Assembly: GCF_019976755.1 (NCBI RefSeq)
Contig: NZ_AP023441.1
Span: 186,001-250,000, forward strand
From: Nostoc sp. MS1
Lineage (GTDB): Bacteria > Cyanobacteriota > Cyanobacteriia > Cyanobacteriales > Nostocaceae
DNA: 64,000 nucleotides
Direction: 5' to 3'
Part shown: positions 54,961 through 63,239 of the stretch, in pieces
Layout: every line of letters starts with the position of its first letter
Numbering within the stretch: the first letter of the stretch is position 1
Made by a program: the position numbers and the translations under genes
Notes under the pieces: generated by a model
Told to the model about the DNA's origin: nothing
What the model saw: only the letters and a program-made list of their open reading frames with translations
Databases searched by the model: none

Positions 54961-56159
54961 ATTTCTTCACCACTGACAACTGACAACCCTTCGACAAGCT
55001 CAGTGCAACGCTGACTACTAACAAAATCCTGTTCTAGCGGCATTAATTTACCTTCTTTGGTTAATCTTAATTGCTGTCCGCGCCATTCAATAGTTGTACC
55101 AAAGAGTCCTGCACACCATATAACAAAATGTAGTAAGTCCCACAAGGGAATCAGCCAGAAATATTTTTTAGTAACTACATCATTCAGCGCGATCGCACCT
55201 ACTATCCAACCCATAACTAGGCGCATTATCCAGACAATCGTTAGGTTAATCCAGCCTAGTGTAGAACCTTGTGTGAGGAGGACAAATAGCAAACTACTAA
55301 CTGTACCGTAGGTAAAAATCAGCCCTAAATAGCCCCAAGGACGACAAATTTTAATGCCACGCGCCCAACGAGTCTGACGGTGTAGGGAATTTGTAACGGA
55401 GCTATTGCCTAAAACATGTTCAACTACATAATCAGATAGGACTACTTCATAGCCAGCTTTGGCTGGTAAGTGTCCTAGTTGAAAATCATCTGCTAAATAA
55501 TCGGCGATCGCAGCAAAGCCGCCAATTTCTTCTAAAACAGATTTACGAATGACAATTGTGGAACCAAAGGCAAATTCTATTCCTGTCGATTGATGGCTGA
55601 CTAACACACCTGCATGAAAATCTGTGGCGGTAGAGATGGCTTCTAAGGTTGCGCCCCAACCTTGAGCGAGGGATCGATACAAGCAGGTGACAACACCTAT
55701 GCTTTGATCTTGCAAGGGTTGTACAACTCTTTGCAGATAGTCTGGGGTGACGCGGATATCGCTATCGGCTATGAGAATAATGTCGTATTTAGCTTGAGGT
55801 AGGGCATTGGCTAAATTACTTACTTTTAAGTTAGCCCCAATGATGCGATCGCTCACGACTAAATCTATATCTACATCAGGAAACTGTTGGCTGATTTTTT
55901 CCACAACCTCGATGATGGGGTCTTGGCGATCGCGCACAGCAAAGACTATTTGAAAGTGTGGGTAATCTTGTTGGCAAAAGGAGATTAGGTTATTTTCAGC
56001 ATCGCTATCAAGTCCACACAGGGGTTTTAAAATAGTGATAGGTGGATGAAATTCAGGATTTATGGCGTGGGAATGACGCAGAAAAGCGATCGCTGCATAA
56101 ATTGCATAGCAGTAATACATAATAGCTGATAAGCACAAGCACCCCAGCAGCCCAATCAT
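54957..56159 (-). CDS. hpnI: Glycosyltransferase HpnI-like (hopanoid biosynthesis, GT21 type)
   Basis: 400 aa membrane glycosyltransferase. The N-terminal membrane helix leads to PPITILKPLCGLD, then the D-x-D style DSDIRV, the ADYLADDFQLG and QTRWARGIKI blocks of ceramide-glucosyltransferase-like GT21 enzymes, and two to three C-terminal helices. In hopanoid biosynthesis HpnI adds N-acetylglucosamine to bacteriohopanetetrol; HpnK lies at 59949 and would remove the acetyl. The last 25 residues (after KLMPL) come from a dispersed DNA repeat and are likely not native. A GAGGGG site precedes the ATG. Confidence 0.8.
   Translation of the reverse strand: MIGLLGCLCLSAIMYYCYAIYAAIAFLRHSHAINPEFHPPITILKPLCGLDSDAENNLISFCQQDYPHFQIVFAVRDRQDPIIEVVEKISQQFPDVDIDLVVSDRIIGANLKVSNLANALPQAKYDIILIADSDIRVTPDYLQRVVQPLQDQSIGVVTCLYRSLAQGWGATLEAISTATDFHAGVLVSHQSTGIEFAFGSTIVIRKSVLEEIGGFAAIADYLADDFQLGHLPAKAGYEVVLSDYVVEHVLGNSSVTNSLHRQTRWARGIKICRPWGYLGLIFTYGTVSSLLFVLLTQGSTLGWINLTIVWIMRLVMGWIVGAIALNDVVTKKYFWLIPLWDLLHFVIWCAGLFGTTIEWRGQQLRLTKEGKLMPLEQDFVSSQRCTELVEGLSVVSGEEM
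54972..55016. repeat. Dispersed GAGCTTGTCGAAGG-type repeat at a gene junction
   Basis: On the minus strand the segment contains TTGCACTGAGCTTGTCGA and TTGTCAGTTGTCAGT, a well-known dispersed sequence type. It is read in frame as CTELVEGLSVVSG, a peptide seen at the ends of many unrelated proteins. It creates the new C-terminus of HpnI and abuts the shortened hemerythrin. Confidence 0.7.
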
Positions 56160-56461
56160 ATTGCCCCTCTATCAAAGCCAATTTGCACCTAGTTAATCAC
56201 TTATTTTTGCAATGCACTAATCAACTATCTTTGTCAAGATATTTTTTTGATCTACACAAATCAAAAACACCATTTACCATATTGAGAATATATAATACTT
56301 TTGCCAAGTATCTCTATATTAATTATGAATGTTTTTTTAAGAAATCTATGACTTTCAGTTGTCAATGTTATGACTGGGGAACGATTTATGTAATGATTTA
56401 TTAATAATAATTATTTTTACTATTCCAGAGAAAAAACTTAATTGCTGGTTAAACATTTGCT
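56160..56461. other. Divergent promoter region, no gene seen
   Basis: About 300 AT-rich bases between hpnI (minus) and the ABC transporter (plus). I see no gene or strong palindrome; promoters for both should be here. Confidence 0.5.
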
Positions 56462-58099
56462 ATGAAACTGATCTACTTACTTCTACGTTCTTCTTGGGGG
56501 ATGGTGGCGATCGCAATTTGCACAGGTTTCCTAAGCGGAGGTAGTAGTGCTGCACTGATTGCTTTAATCAGCAGTGCGAGTGCAAACAGCAACAATACAT
56601 CATTAACGCACATTGTTGCAGGGTTTTTAGGGCTGGTAATAGTCGCACTCATCACTAGTATTACTTCTCAAGTGATGCTGGTGCGTTTGTCTCAAGATGC
56701 TGTTTCCCAATTACGGATGCGTTTGAGTCGGCAAATTCTCGCTTCTGAATTAAGTCATCTGGAACAGCTAGGAAATCCCCGACTCTTGGCAATTTTAACA
56801 GAAGATGTCCAAGTAGTTGCCAATGCAGTGTATGTGATTCCTTTCCTTTGTATTGATTTGGCGATCGTCTTGGGATGCTTAGTATATATTACTTGGTTAT
56901 CTTGGATAGTATTGTTGATTCTGTGCGGTTTAATTGTAGTAGGAATAGGTAGTTGTCAATGGTTAATCAGCAAAGGCGAAAAATTACTGGCGCTGGCTCG
57001 TGACGACCAAGATATATTATTTAAAAATTTTCAAACCGTCACAGAAGGAGTCAAAGAACTCAAACTTAACTACCAACGCCGCCAAGTATTTTTAGAAAAA
57101 AATTTGCAAGCAACCTTAACTAAGTTTAGGCGACACAACGTAGATGGTTTGACTTTATTTGCAGTCACAACTAGCTGGGGTAGATTGATATTTTTCTTCG
57201 CAATGGGTTTTTTATTATTTGCACTACCTAAACTGATAATAATTAATCCGCAAACTATCTCTAGCTACATTCTTACTTTTACTTATTTGATGTTGCCAAT
57301 GGACAACATTATCACTAATCTTCCTCAAATCAGTAAAGCCAATATCGCTCTCCAAAAGATAGAATCTTTAGGTTTATCTCTAGCCAGTCGTGCAGAAGTC
57401 TCGACTGTTACCGCACCGATAAGTACTTTATGGCAGAGTTTAGAATTTCAAGGTGTAACTCACACCTATCATAGAGAACAGGAAGACCAAGGCTTTATTC
57501 TCGGCCCTATAGATTTGAGGCTAAAACCTCAAGAACTCATATTTATAGTAGGTGGAAATGGTAGTGGTAAATCTACTTTAGCTAAATTAATTACCGGACT
57601 ATACATTCCCGAAAGCGGGAGAATTGTACTTGATGGAGAACTCGTCACCGAGAAAAATAGAGAGTGGTATAGACAACATTTTGCTGTAGTTTTTTCAGAC
57701 TTTTACTTGTTTGATGAACTTTTAAGTACAGAAAATGTTGATACTCTAGCTGAAAGTTACCTTAAGCAACTCCAATTAGATCATAAAGTGAAAATTGAAA
57801 ATGGCAGACTTTCTACCACTGCTCTTTCTCAAGGACAACGTAAGCGCCTAGCTTTACTCACAGCATATTTAGAAGATAGACCAATTTATCTATTTGATGA
57901 GTGGGCTTCTGATCAAGACCCATTGTTTAAGGATTTCTTCTATACCAAGTTACTACCACAACTACAAAGTAAAGGTAAAACGGTGTTAGTAATTAGTCAT
58001 GACGATCGCTATTTTCACCTCGCAGACCGTATCGTTAAACTAGACTACGGCAAAATTGAGTCTAAAGCTGGTTCAAGCCGGGTAAATTATCGTCCGTGA
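56462..58099 (+). CDS. Cyclic-peptide-type ABC exporter (PvdE/SyrD-like)
   Basis: 545 aa: membrane domain of six helices fused to an ATP-binding domain. Walker A GGNGSGKST, Walker B RPIYLFDEWASDQDP (the DEWASDQDP form is typical of PvdE/SyrD peptide exporters), signature LSQGQ instead of LSGGQ, and His switch ISHDDRYF. Such half-transporters move non-ribosomal or modified peptides across the inner membrane. No synthetase gene is in the window. Confidence 0.85.
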   Translation: MKLIYLLLRSSWGMVAIAICTGFLSGGSSAALIALISSASANSNNTSLTHIVAGFLGLVIVALITSITSQVMLVRLSQDAVSQLRMRLSRQILASELSHLEQLGNPRLLAILTEDVQVVANAVYVIPFLCIDLAIVLGCLVYITWLSWIVLLILCGLIVVGIGSCQWLISKGEKLLALARDDQDILFKNFQTVTEGVKELKLNYQRRQVFLEKNLQATLTKFRRHNVDGLTLFAVTTSWGRLIFFFAMGFLLFALPKLIIINPQTISSYILTFTYLMLPMDNIITNLPQISKANIALQKIESLGLSLASRAEVSTVTAPISTLWQSLEFQGVTHTYHREQEDQGFILGPIDLRLKPQELIFIVGGNGSGKSTLAKLITGLYIPESGRIVLDGELVTEKNREWYRQHFAVVFSDFYLFDELLSTENVDTLAESYLKQLQLDHKVKIENGRLSTTALSQGQRKRLALLTAYLEDRPIYLFDEWASDQDPLFKDFFYTKLLPQLQSKGKTVLVISHDDRYFHLADRIVKLDYGKIESKAGSSRVNYRP

Positions 58100-58126
58100 T
58101 AGCGTTGTCTCAATGTTTTAGAATTG

Positions 58127-58540
58127 TTACCCAACAGGTGCAGATTCCTCTGTTAGTGATTGAATTAGCCGGGTCACACGTTCCTTAATTTCTTCGCGGA
58201 CTCTGGGAAAAATTTCCGGTTGTTCGGCGGGGTCATCTAACTGCCAATCTGCAAATACTTCGCGCACAACCCACTCAGGAGGCAGATTCACACCACAACC
58301 ACACAGAGAAATTACTACGTCAAAGTTTTCGGCTTGGAAATCACTGAGCGGTTTAGAAGTTTGATCAGTGATATCGATGCCAATTTCTTTCATGGTAGCG
58401 ATCGCCTCTGGTCTAACAACACTTGCTTCTAACCCAGAGCTAATGACTTCAATCTTTCCCTTACCCAAGGTTTTGGCAAAGCCTTCCGCCATTTGGGAAC
58501 GAGCAGAATTTTTTTTGCAAACAAACATTACACGTTTCAT
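58127..58540 (-). CDS. arsC: Arsenate reductase (LMW-phosphatase type, cyanobacterial ArsC)
   Basis: 137 aa. P-loop Cys8-x5-Arg (CKKNSAR) and redox cysteines Cys80 and Cys82 (SLCGCG), the exact set known for the glutathione/glutaredoxin-dependent ArsC of Synechocystis. It turns arsenate into arsenite for export by the adjacent Acr3. Downstream in the same minus-strand unit, 120 bases after acr3. Confidence 0.92.
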   Translation of the reverse strand: MKRVMFVCKKNSARSQMAEGFAKTLGKGKIEVISSGLEASVVRPEAIATMKEIGIDITDQTSKPLSDFQAENFDVVISLCGCGVNLPPEWVVREVFADWQLDDPAEQPEIFPRVREEIKERVTRLIQSLTEESAPVG

Positions 58541-58663
58541 TGTTCGACTCCTCTAGATAACGGGAATGAATTTATTAGGCTCTCAATTAAATTGATGACC
58601 AATTAGATTTTTGGAAAATTGCTGTATTACTTGATGGAAATAGTTCTGAGTTTTCTGTTGTGA

Positions 58664-59815
58664 TTATTTATAGCCAGTTAAACAGCGTGGATCTAGCAAT
58701 GTTGCTTTTTCTGGCTCTCGTGGAAACCAAGCTGCTGTGCGTTTACAAAGTTCAACCAACATCAACATCACTGGGACTTCAATTAAAACTCCAACGACTG
58801 TAGCAAGTGCTGCACCTGAATTTAAGCCAAATAGCATTACAGCAGTGGCGATCGCAACTTCAAAATGATTACTAGCGCCAATTAATGCTGCGGGTGCGGC
58901 ATCTTCGTAGGATAAATTCAGTTTTAAGGCTAATACATAACTAATCAAGAAAATGAAATTAGTTTGGATGAACAGTGGTACAGCAATTAATAATATATGC
59001 AAGGGATTATTAACAATTAGTTCACCTTTAAAGGCAAAAAGTAGTACTAGAGTGAGCAATAGAGCAGTAATGGAAACTGGAGTTAAATACTTTAAAAATC
59101 GTCTTTCAAACCACTCTTTTCCTTTATATTTAAAAATCCAGTAACGACTGTACATTCCCGCTATTAAGGGCAAACCAACATAAATAAGAACCGACAAAAC
59201 AATAGTTTGCCAAGGCACAGTTAAATCATTCGCAGCTAATAACCACCTACCTAAAGGTGCATATAGAAATAGCATCGTTAAAGAATTAACTGCCACCATG
59301 ATTAAAGTGTGTCCTTGGTTGCCGTAGCAAAGGTATCCCCACAACAACACCATCGCTGTACAAGGTGCAATTCCTAATAAAATAGTGCCAGCAATGTAAG
59401 AATTTGCTAAAGTGACTTCGCTACCGCGAATTAATTCAGTACCGCTAATCAAAGGACGAAATAACCATCCCAAGAAAAACTGAGCAAATATTACCATCGT
59501 GAATGGTTTAATTAACCAATTCACTACTAACGTGAGAATAACGGGTTTTGGAGCGCGAAGAGCATTTGCTGCTTGTGTGAAGTCAATTTTCACCATGATG
59601 GGATACATCATGAAAAACAAACATATAGCAATAGGCACAGACACTTGATAGACGCTCATGGCATCCAGAGCTACCGCTACACCTGGAAATAATCTACCTA
59701 GAGTAATGCCGACAAAGATACACAAAAATACCCAAACAGTTAAGTATTTTTCAAAAAAACTCAGATTACTTCCCGCTTTTATAGGGTTGGGGCTAGCTTG
59801 CGAACTATCACTCAT
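58664..59815 (-). CDS. acr3: Arsenite efflux transporter Acr3
   Basis: 383 aa, ten membrane helices, ACR3 family. Conserved GIAPCTAMVLLWGYL with the essential Cys, and GASNHFEVAIATAVMLFG. Two ArsR-type operators precede it. No arsR gene is in the window, so the repressor is encoded elsewhere, as in Synechocystis. Confidence 0.93.
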   Translation of the reverse strand: MSDSSQASPNPIKAGSNLSFFEKYLTVWVFLCIFVGITLGRLFPGVAVALDAMSVYQVSVPIAICLFFMMYPIMVKIDFTQAANALRAPKPVILTLVVNWLIKPFTMVIFAQFFLGWLFRPLISGTELIRGSEVTLANSYIAGTILLGIAPCTAMVLLWGYLCYGNQGHTLIMVAVNSLTMLFLYAPLGRWLLAANDLTVPWQTIVLSVLIYVGLPLIAGMYSRYWIFKYKGKEWFERRFLKYLTPVSITALLLTLVLLFAFKGELIVNNPLHILLIAVPLFIQTNFIFLISYVLALKLNLSYEDAAPAALIGASNHFEVAIATAVMLFGLNSGAALATVVGVLIEVPVMLMLVELCKRTAAWFPREPEKATLLDPRCLTGYK

Positions 59816-59863
59816 TGAAATCTACCTACGGTTAACGGGGATGACTAAAATTTTCTCCCTTAT

Positions 59864-59879
59864 ATCAAAAAAACTTGAT
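59864..59879 (-). promoter_or_regulatory. ArsR-type operator, proximal
   Basis: ATCAAAAAAACTTGAT fits the known cyanobacterial ArsR/SmtB box ATCAA-N6-TTGAT exactly. It lies 49 bases upstream of the acr3 start and would let arsenite induce the operon. Confidence 0.8.
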
Positions 59880-59915
59880 ATGTAAGTTATTGTCAAGCAC
59901 GCAGTACAAAAATTC

Positions 59916-59931
59916 ATCAAAAAAACTTGAT
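59916..59931 (-). promoter_or_regulatory. ArsR-type operator, distal
   Basis: A second identical box ATCAAAAAAACTTGAT, 52 bases from the first and between the 3' end of hpnK and acr3. Two identical 16-base boxes suggest cooperative binding. Confidence 0.78.
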
Positions 59932-59948
59932 ATATCTGATGAGGGACT

Positions 59949-60869
59949 CTAGCAGGAAGGGCTAGGAAGTGTATGAGCCATACAATTGGTCAACTCAAAG
60001 CCATTTGCAGTTAATAACTCGCGTACTGGCTGACTTAACAGGGCGGCTAGTTCTGCTTCACCTGCGCCTGGGGGGCCATTTAATGGTTCTCCAGCTTGGA
60101 ATTGTGCGGGGTGACAATAAATCTCTATCAAATCTGCTTGAATCTGCGGTATCAAACCTAATAGGTATTCCTCAGTTACATTACCAGTTTGCAATAACCC
60201 GTAAACTCTATCAGCAAAACCAATCCCATGAGATGTTAATAGTTTCTCTCCATAACGGCGTAACCCCCCAAATACCCCTGACCACACCAATTTAGTCAGC
60301 AAGTCTTGACGGTTGAGCTTGAGAGTCTTCCCTAGTTCTTCAGCAGGTAGACGAATGAAGCGAATATTAAACTCTTGCGCCAATTCCACCAAAATTTGCA
60401 AGACAACTGGGTGGATATGCAGGTGTAAATGACCATCTACATGAGAAAGCGGTAGCCCTGATTCTTGAAACTTAGTTAACTGGGCGCGAATTTCTTGACG
60501 CAGTTCTGCACGGGCGGCTGGATGGAATTGATAGCGCAAGCCAGCCAACAGAGAACTGTTAGGAAAGTTTCCTTGGGAGTCAACCAAATGAGGAATTTGT
60601 TCTGGTGGAAGTACAGACCGTCCACAAACCAAAACTAGATGTAAACCCACTGCTAAATCGGGGTGAGTTTTTGCCAGTGCGATCGCCTCCTGGGCAGCAT
60701 CACCAGTTACCATCAAACTAGTGCTAGTAAGGATACCTTGCTGATGCGATCGGATAATCCCTTGATTCACACCACCAGAAAAGCCAAAATCGTCACCATT
60801 AATAATGGCAAAACGGCGCGTTACTTGGGGATTAGGTTCCGGGTATGGGGTCATAATTAACTGAGCCAA
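59949..60869 (-). CDS. hpnK: HpnK-like YdjC-family deacetylase (hopanoid biosynthesis)
   Basis: 306 aa. Metal-binding residues in NGDDFGFS and HVDGHLHLHIHP, and the C-terminal EIYCHPAQF segment, are those of YdjC/HpnK carbohydrate deacetylases. HpnK removes acetyl from the GlcNAc added by HpnI, giving glucosaminyl bacteriohopanetetrol. hpnI lies 3.8 kb away on the same strand; the peptide exporter and arsenic genes intervene. Confidence 0.85.
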   Translation of the reverse strand: MAQLIMTPYPEPNPQVTRRFAIINGDDFGFSGGVNQGIIRSHQQGILTSTSLMVTGDAAQEAIALAKTHPDLAVGLHLVLVCGRSVLPPEQIPHLVDSQGNFPNSSLLAGLRYQFHPAARAELRQEIRAQLTKFQESGLPLSHVDGHLHLHIHPVVLQILVELAQEFNIRFIRLPAEELGKTLKLNRQDLLTKLVWSGVFGGLRRYGEKLLTSHGIGFADRVYGLLQTGNVTEEYLLGLIPQIQADLIEIYCHPAQFQAGEPLNGPPGAGEAELAALLSQPVRELLTANGFELTNCMAHTLPSPSC

Positions 60870-60886
60870 AAAATACTTACACCCTC

Positions 60887-61768
60887 TTAGTTAGTATCTT
60901 GGAATAATACCAGACCAAATTGCTCACCAGTATCTTGAAAACCAATTCCTTTATATACTGCTTGGGCGGCATAATTTTTACTGTTTGTAAATAACACCGC
61001 ACGTTCTACACCTTGGGATTTTGCCTGCAAAAGTGACCCAGCTACTACACACTTAGCATAGCCATTACCCCTTAATGCTGGTGGTGTCCAAACGCCGCCA
61101 ATCTGCACAATATCAGGTAGACGGGCATTAAAAGCTGTGTAAGCAACAGGAGTATTGTCTGCTATCAGCACCCAATGTCTAGCTGTAGACTGGCGTGCTT
61201 CAATTTCATGACGACAATGAGGGAGTAAATCAGGAGTTGCTAATTTCCCCAAAGTTTCCACATTATAAGCAACACACCATTCACTCAGTAATTCCAACTC
61301 TTGTGTATGGGGTAAGCGACATTGCACCACACCTGATGCTAAAGCCGGGGGTACTTGTAAATCTTGTAATGTGAGGGAAAATAATATTTCTTGCTCATCT
61401 AGTTGAGTTGGTTGATTTTCTAGCCCCAATGCTTGCTTTGTTGCTTCTACTTGTGTGGCTGGCCCAGCAATTCCCGATATAGTCAAGTCAGATTGTTCCA
61501 TAACAGCTTGCGTCACTTTTGCAAGATACACAGGCGCTTGCACAACAATCATCCCATTCCAATAATGGGCGGCGACTGCAACTATCTTGTCATCTTCAAT
61601 AGCAGCTACATAGGTTCCCTGAAATCTACCACCTTCATTATTCAAACCTCCCTCGCGCCAATTTGAACGTAAAAACATGGAAGTATTAACGTGTTGTAAG
61701 AGGAAAGTTTCCAGTAATGATTCATCTCCAGGTTGTAGGATTTTGCAGGTAGGCACAGTCAACTCCAA
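60887..61768 (-). CDS. GNAT-family acetyltransferase
   Basis: 293 aa. The C-terminal GNAT core has the acetyl-CoA site GVWTPPALRGNGYAKCVVAGSL (pattern RGxGxA) and the NxxAxxxYxxxGF ending (NYAAQAVYKGIGF). The N-terminal half is a diverged second GNAT-like fold. Substrate unknown. 17 bases upstream of hpnK on the same strand, so possibly cotranscribed. Confidence 0.88.
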   Translation of the reverse strand: MELTVPTCKILQPGDESLLETFLLQHVNTSMFLRSNWREGGLNNEGGRFQGTYVAAIEDDKIVAVAAHYWNGMIVVQAPVYLAKVTQAVMEQSDLTISGIAGPATQVEATKQALGLENQPTQLDEQEILFSLTLQDLQVPPALASGVVQCRLPHTQELELLSEWCVAYNVETLGKLATPDLLPHCRHEIEARQSTARHWVLIADNTPVAYTAFNARLPDIVQIGGVWTPPALRGNGYAKCVVAGSLLQAKSQGVERAVLFTNSKNYAAQAVYKGIGFQDTGEQFGLVLFQDTN

Positions 61769-61888
61769 GATATAGCGGGTGATAGGGAACAGGTTTAAAT
61801 CACCCTTGAAAGCAATTATTTCATAATAGTTTAAAATTCAATTCGCCAGAATTAAACCATCTATAATTTTTAAAAAAATCTAAGCATA

Positions 61889-62317
61889 ATGAGACAATAT
61901 TTTTTCTGGGGTGCTTGGTTTACAACACTTGCTACTACTGGGTTGCTATTTCTTTGGTCTTTGTCATTCTCCCCATTTCAGCACCCAGGACAAACTGCCA
62001 ATGAAGCAGCAATCATCTTTTTCCCCATCATGATTTTACGCTGGTTGGCGATCGCCTGCATGATCGCTCTGCTGGCGATCGCTTGGGCACAACAGAAGAA
62101 CCTAGCAACATTCTCTCTAATTGGGTTGATGATTGCTATATTGGCTTTACACTTAATTCTTGGGCTGATTAATGTTGCTGTCATGAATGCTTGGCTTTCA
62201 GTAGAACCTGTCAGAACACGCAGCACTAACGCTATTTATGTCAGTATCTACTTTGGTTTGCCCATACTCTGGATGTTGCTGACAGCATTCCTTGCAACTA
62301 TTACAAAACAATCTTAG
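61889..62317 (+). CDS. Four-helix membrane protein of unknown function
   Basis: 142 aa with four hydrophobic segments (residues about 4-25, 40-66, 70-97, 112-139). Segment 2 is encoded with two HIP1 sites (LAIACMIALLAIAWA). No catalytic motif. Family not recognised with certainty. Confidence 0.65.
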   Translation: MRQYFFWGAWFTTLATTGLLFLWSLSFSPFQHPGQTANEAAIIFFPIMILRWLAIACMIALLAIAWAQQKNLATFSLIGLMIAILALHLILGLINVAVMNAWLSVEPVRTRSTNAIYVSIYFGLPILWMLLTAFLATITKQS

Positions 62318-62357
62318 AGACGTACAGATGTACTCCCCTACTTACATCACGCATAAT

Positions 62358-62819
62358 TTACGCAGGGAACATTTGTTTTAAATTTTCTGGGTGTGTTACT
62401 GCTAGATATTGCGCTGCCATCTCTGGTGTTAGCAGTTCTATCATGACTTTATTTTCTAGCCAAAATTCGATGACATCAAAGAAAAAAACACGGCTACAGC
62501 GTACTGTTCTCCAACCTTCACGTTTGCCGATTTCTTCAATTTTTTCTTGTGTGGAATTGACGGAAATAGCTGCATGAGTAGCAGTAAAACCAGAAACATT
62601 ACTAGCTTCTGCGAAAACACACTGGTTATCTCCTTCACCTGGTTTAATATAGGATTTTAAAGGATATACTTCTATTCCTGTACCGTATTCATCTAAAGGA
62701 ATTACCAAGTAGCTACCGGGGTTAGGAAAGAAGGGTACAGCTTGACCGTTAAGAACTTCCGCTAGGACTTGAGCAACGTGTTGGGGATTTTCAACAGAAA
62801 TAGATATATGGTGAATCAT
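62358..62819 (-). CDS. VOC (glyoxalase/bleomycin-resistance-like) fold protein
   Basis: 153 aa. It starts MIHHISISVENPQHVAQVLAEVLNGQAVPF, the opening of VOC-type beta-alpha-beta modules. His3/His4 and Glu in the strand EVYPL may bind metal, and later YFAEA-like and EFWLENKVMIELLTPE strands follow. Substrate unknown. Confidence 0.7.
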   Translation of the reverse strand: MIHHISISVENPQHVAQVLAEVLNGQAVPFFPNPGSYLVIPLDEYGTGIEVYPLKSYIKPGEGDNQCVFAEASNVSGFTATHAAISVNSTQEKIEEIGKREGWRTVRCSRVFFFDVIEFWLENKVMIELLTPEMAAQYLAVTHPENLKQMFPA

Positions 62820-63239
62820 AATATAACCTTACGCTTTACTAAAGTTTATTCTTGGTGGAATATTCAGCTTCCACAATTGTCTTCAATACTCTTCATGGCT
62901 TGTTCAGAAAATTATGCAATGGACAGAAAAAATTTTTGAGATGCTTTCCTACAGATAGGGGATGTACTACATGTTATTTAATTTTAATATCTATGTTAAA
63001 TTTTATTAATTATTATTTACATTAAGTATTAAATATGTATTTAAACAAAGCAATCACCTTAAATTTTGTGGTAATCTACTCTTTTTTCTTCTTCTAAGAG
63101 ATATAGTTAATCACGACTGCTAACCAAATTGAATAATCAGGAACAAAAATATTACATAGGCTTCAACAAGCCAAGCCATGATATAAGTAAATACTCAGAA
63201 ATACTACCATTTATTCACCAGAACTGAGGAGTATAAATT
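62820..63239. other. Intergenic region, no gene seen
   Basis: About 420 AT-rich bases between divergent genes. A GAGGAG ribosome-binding site for the next gene is at its end. No RNA gene, repeat or strong palindrome recognised. Confidence 0.5.
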
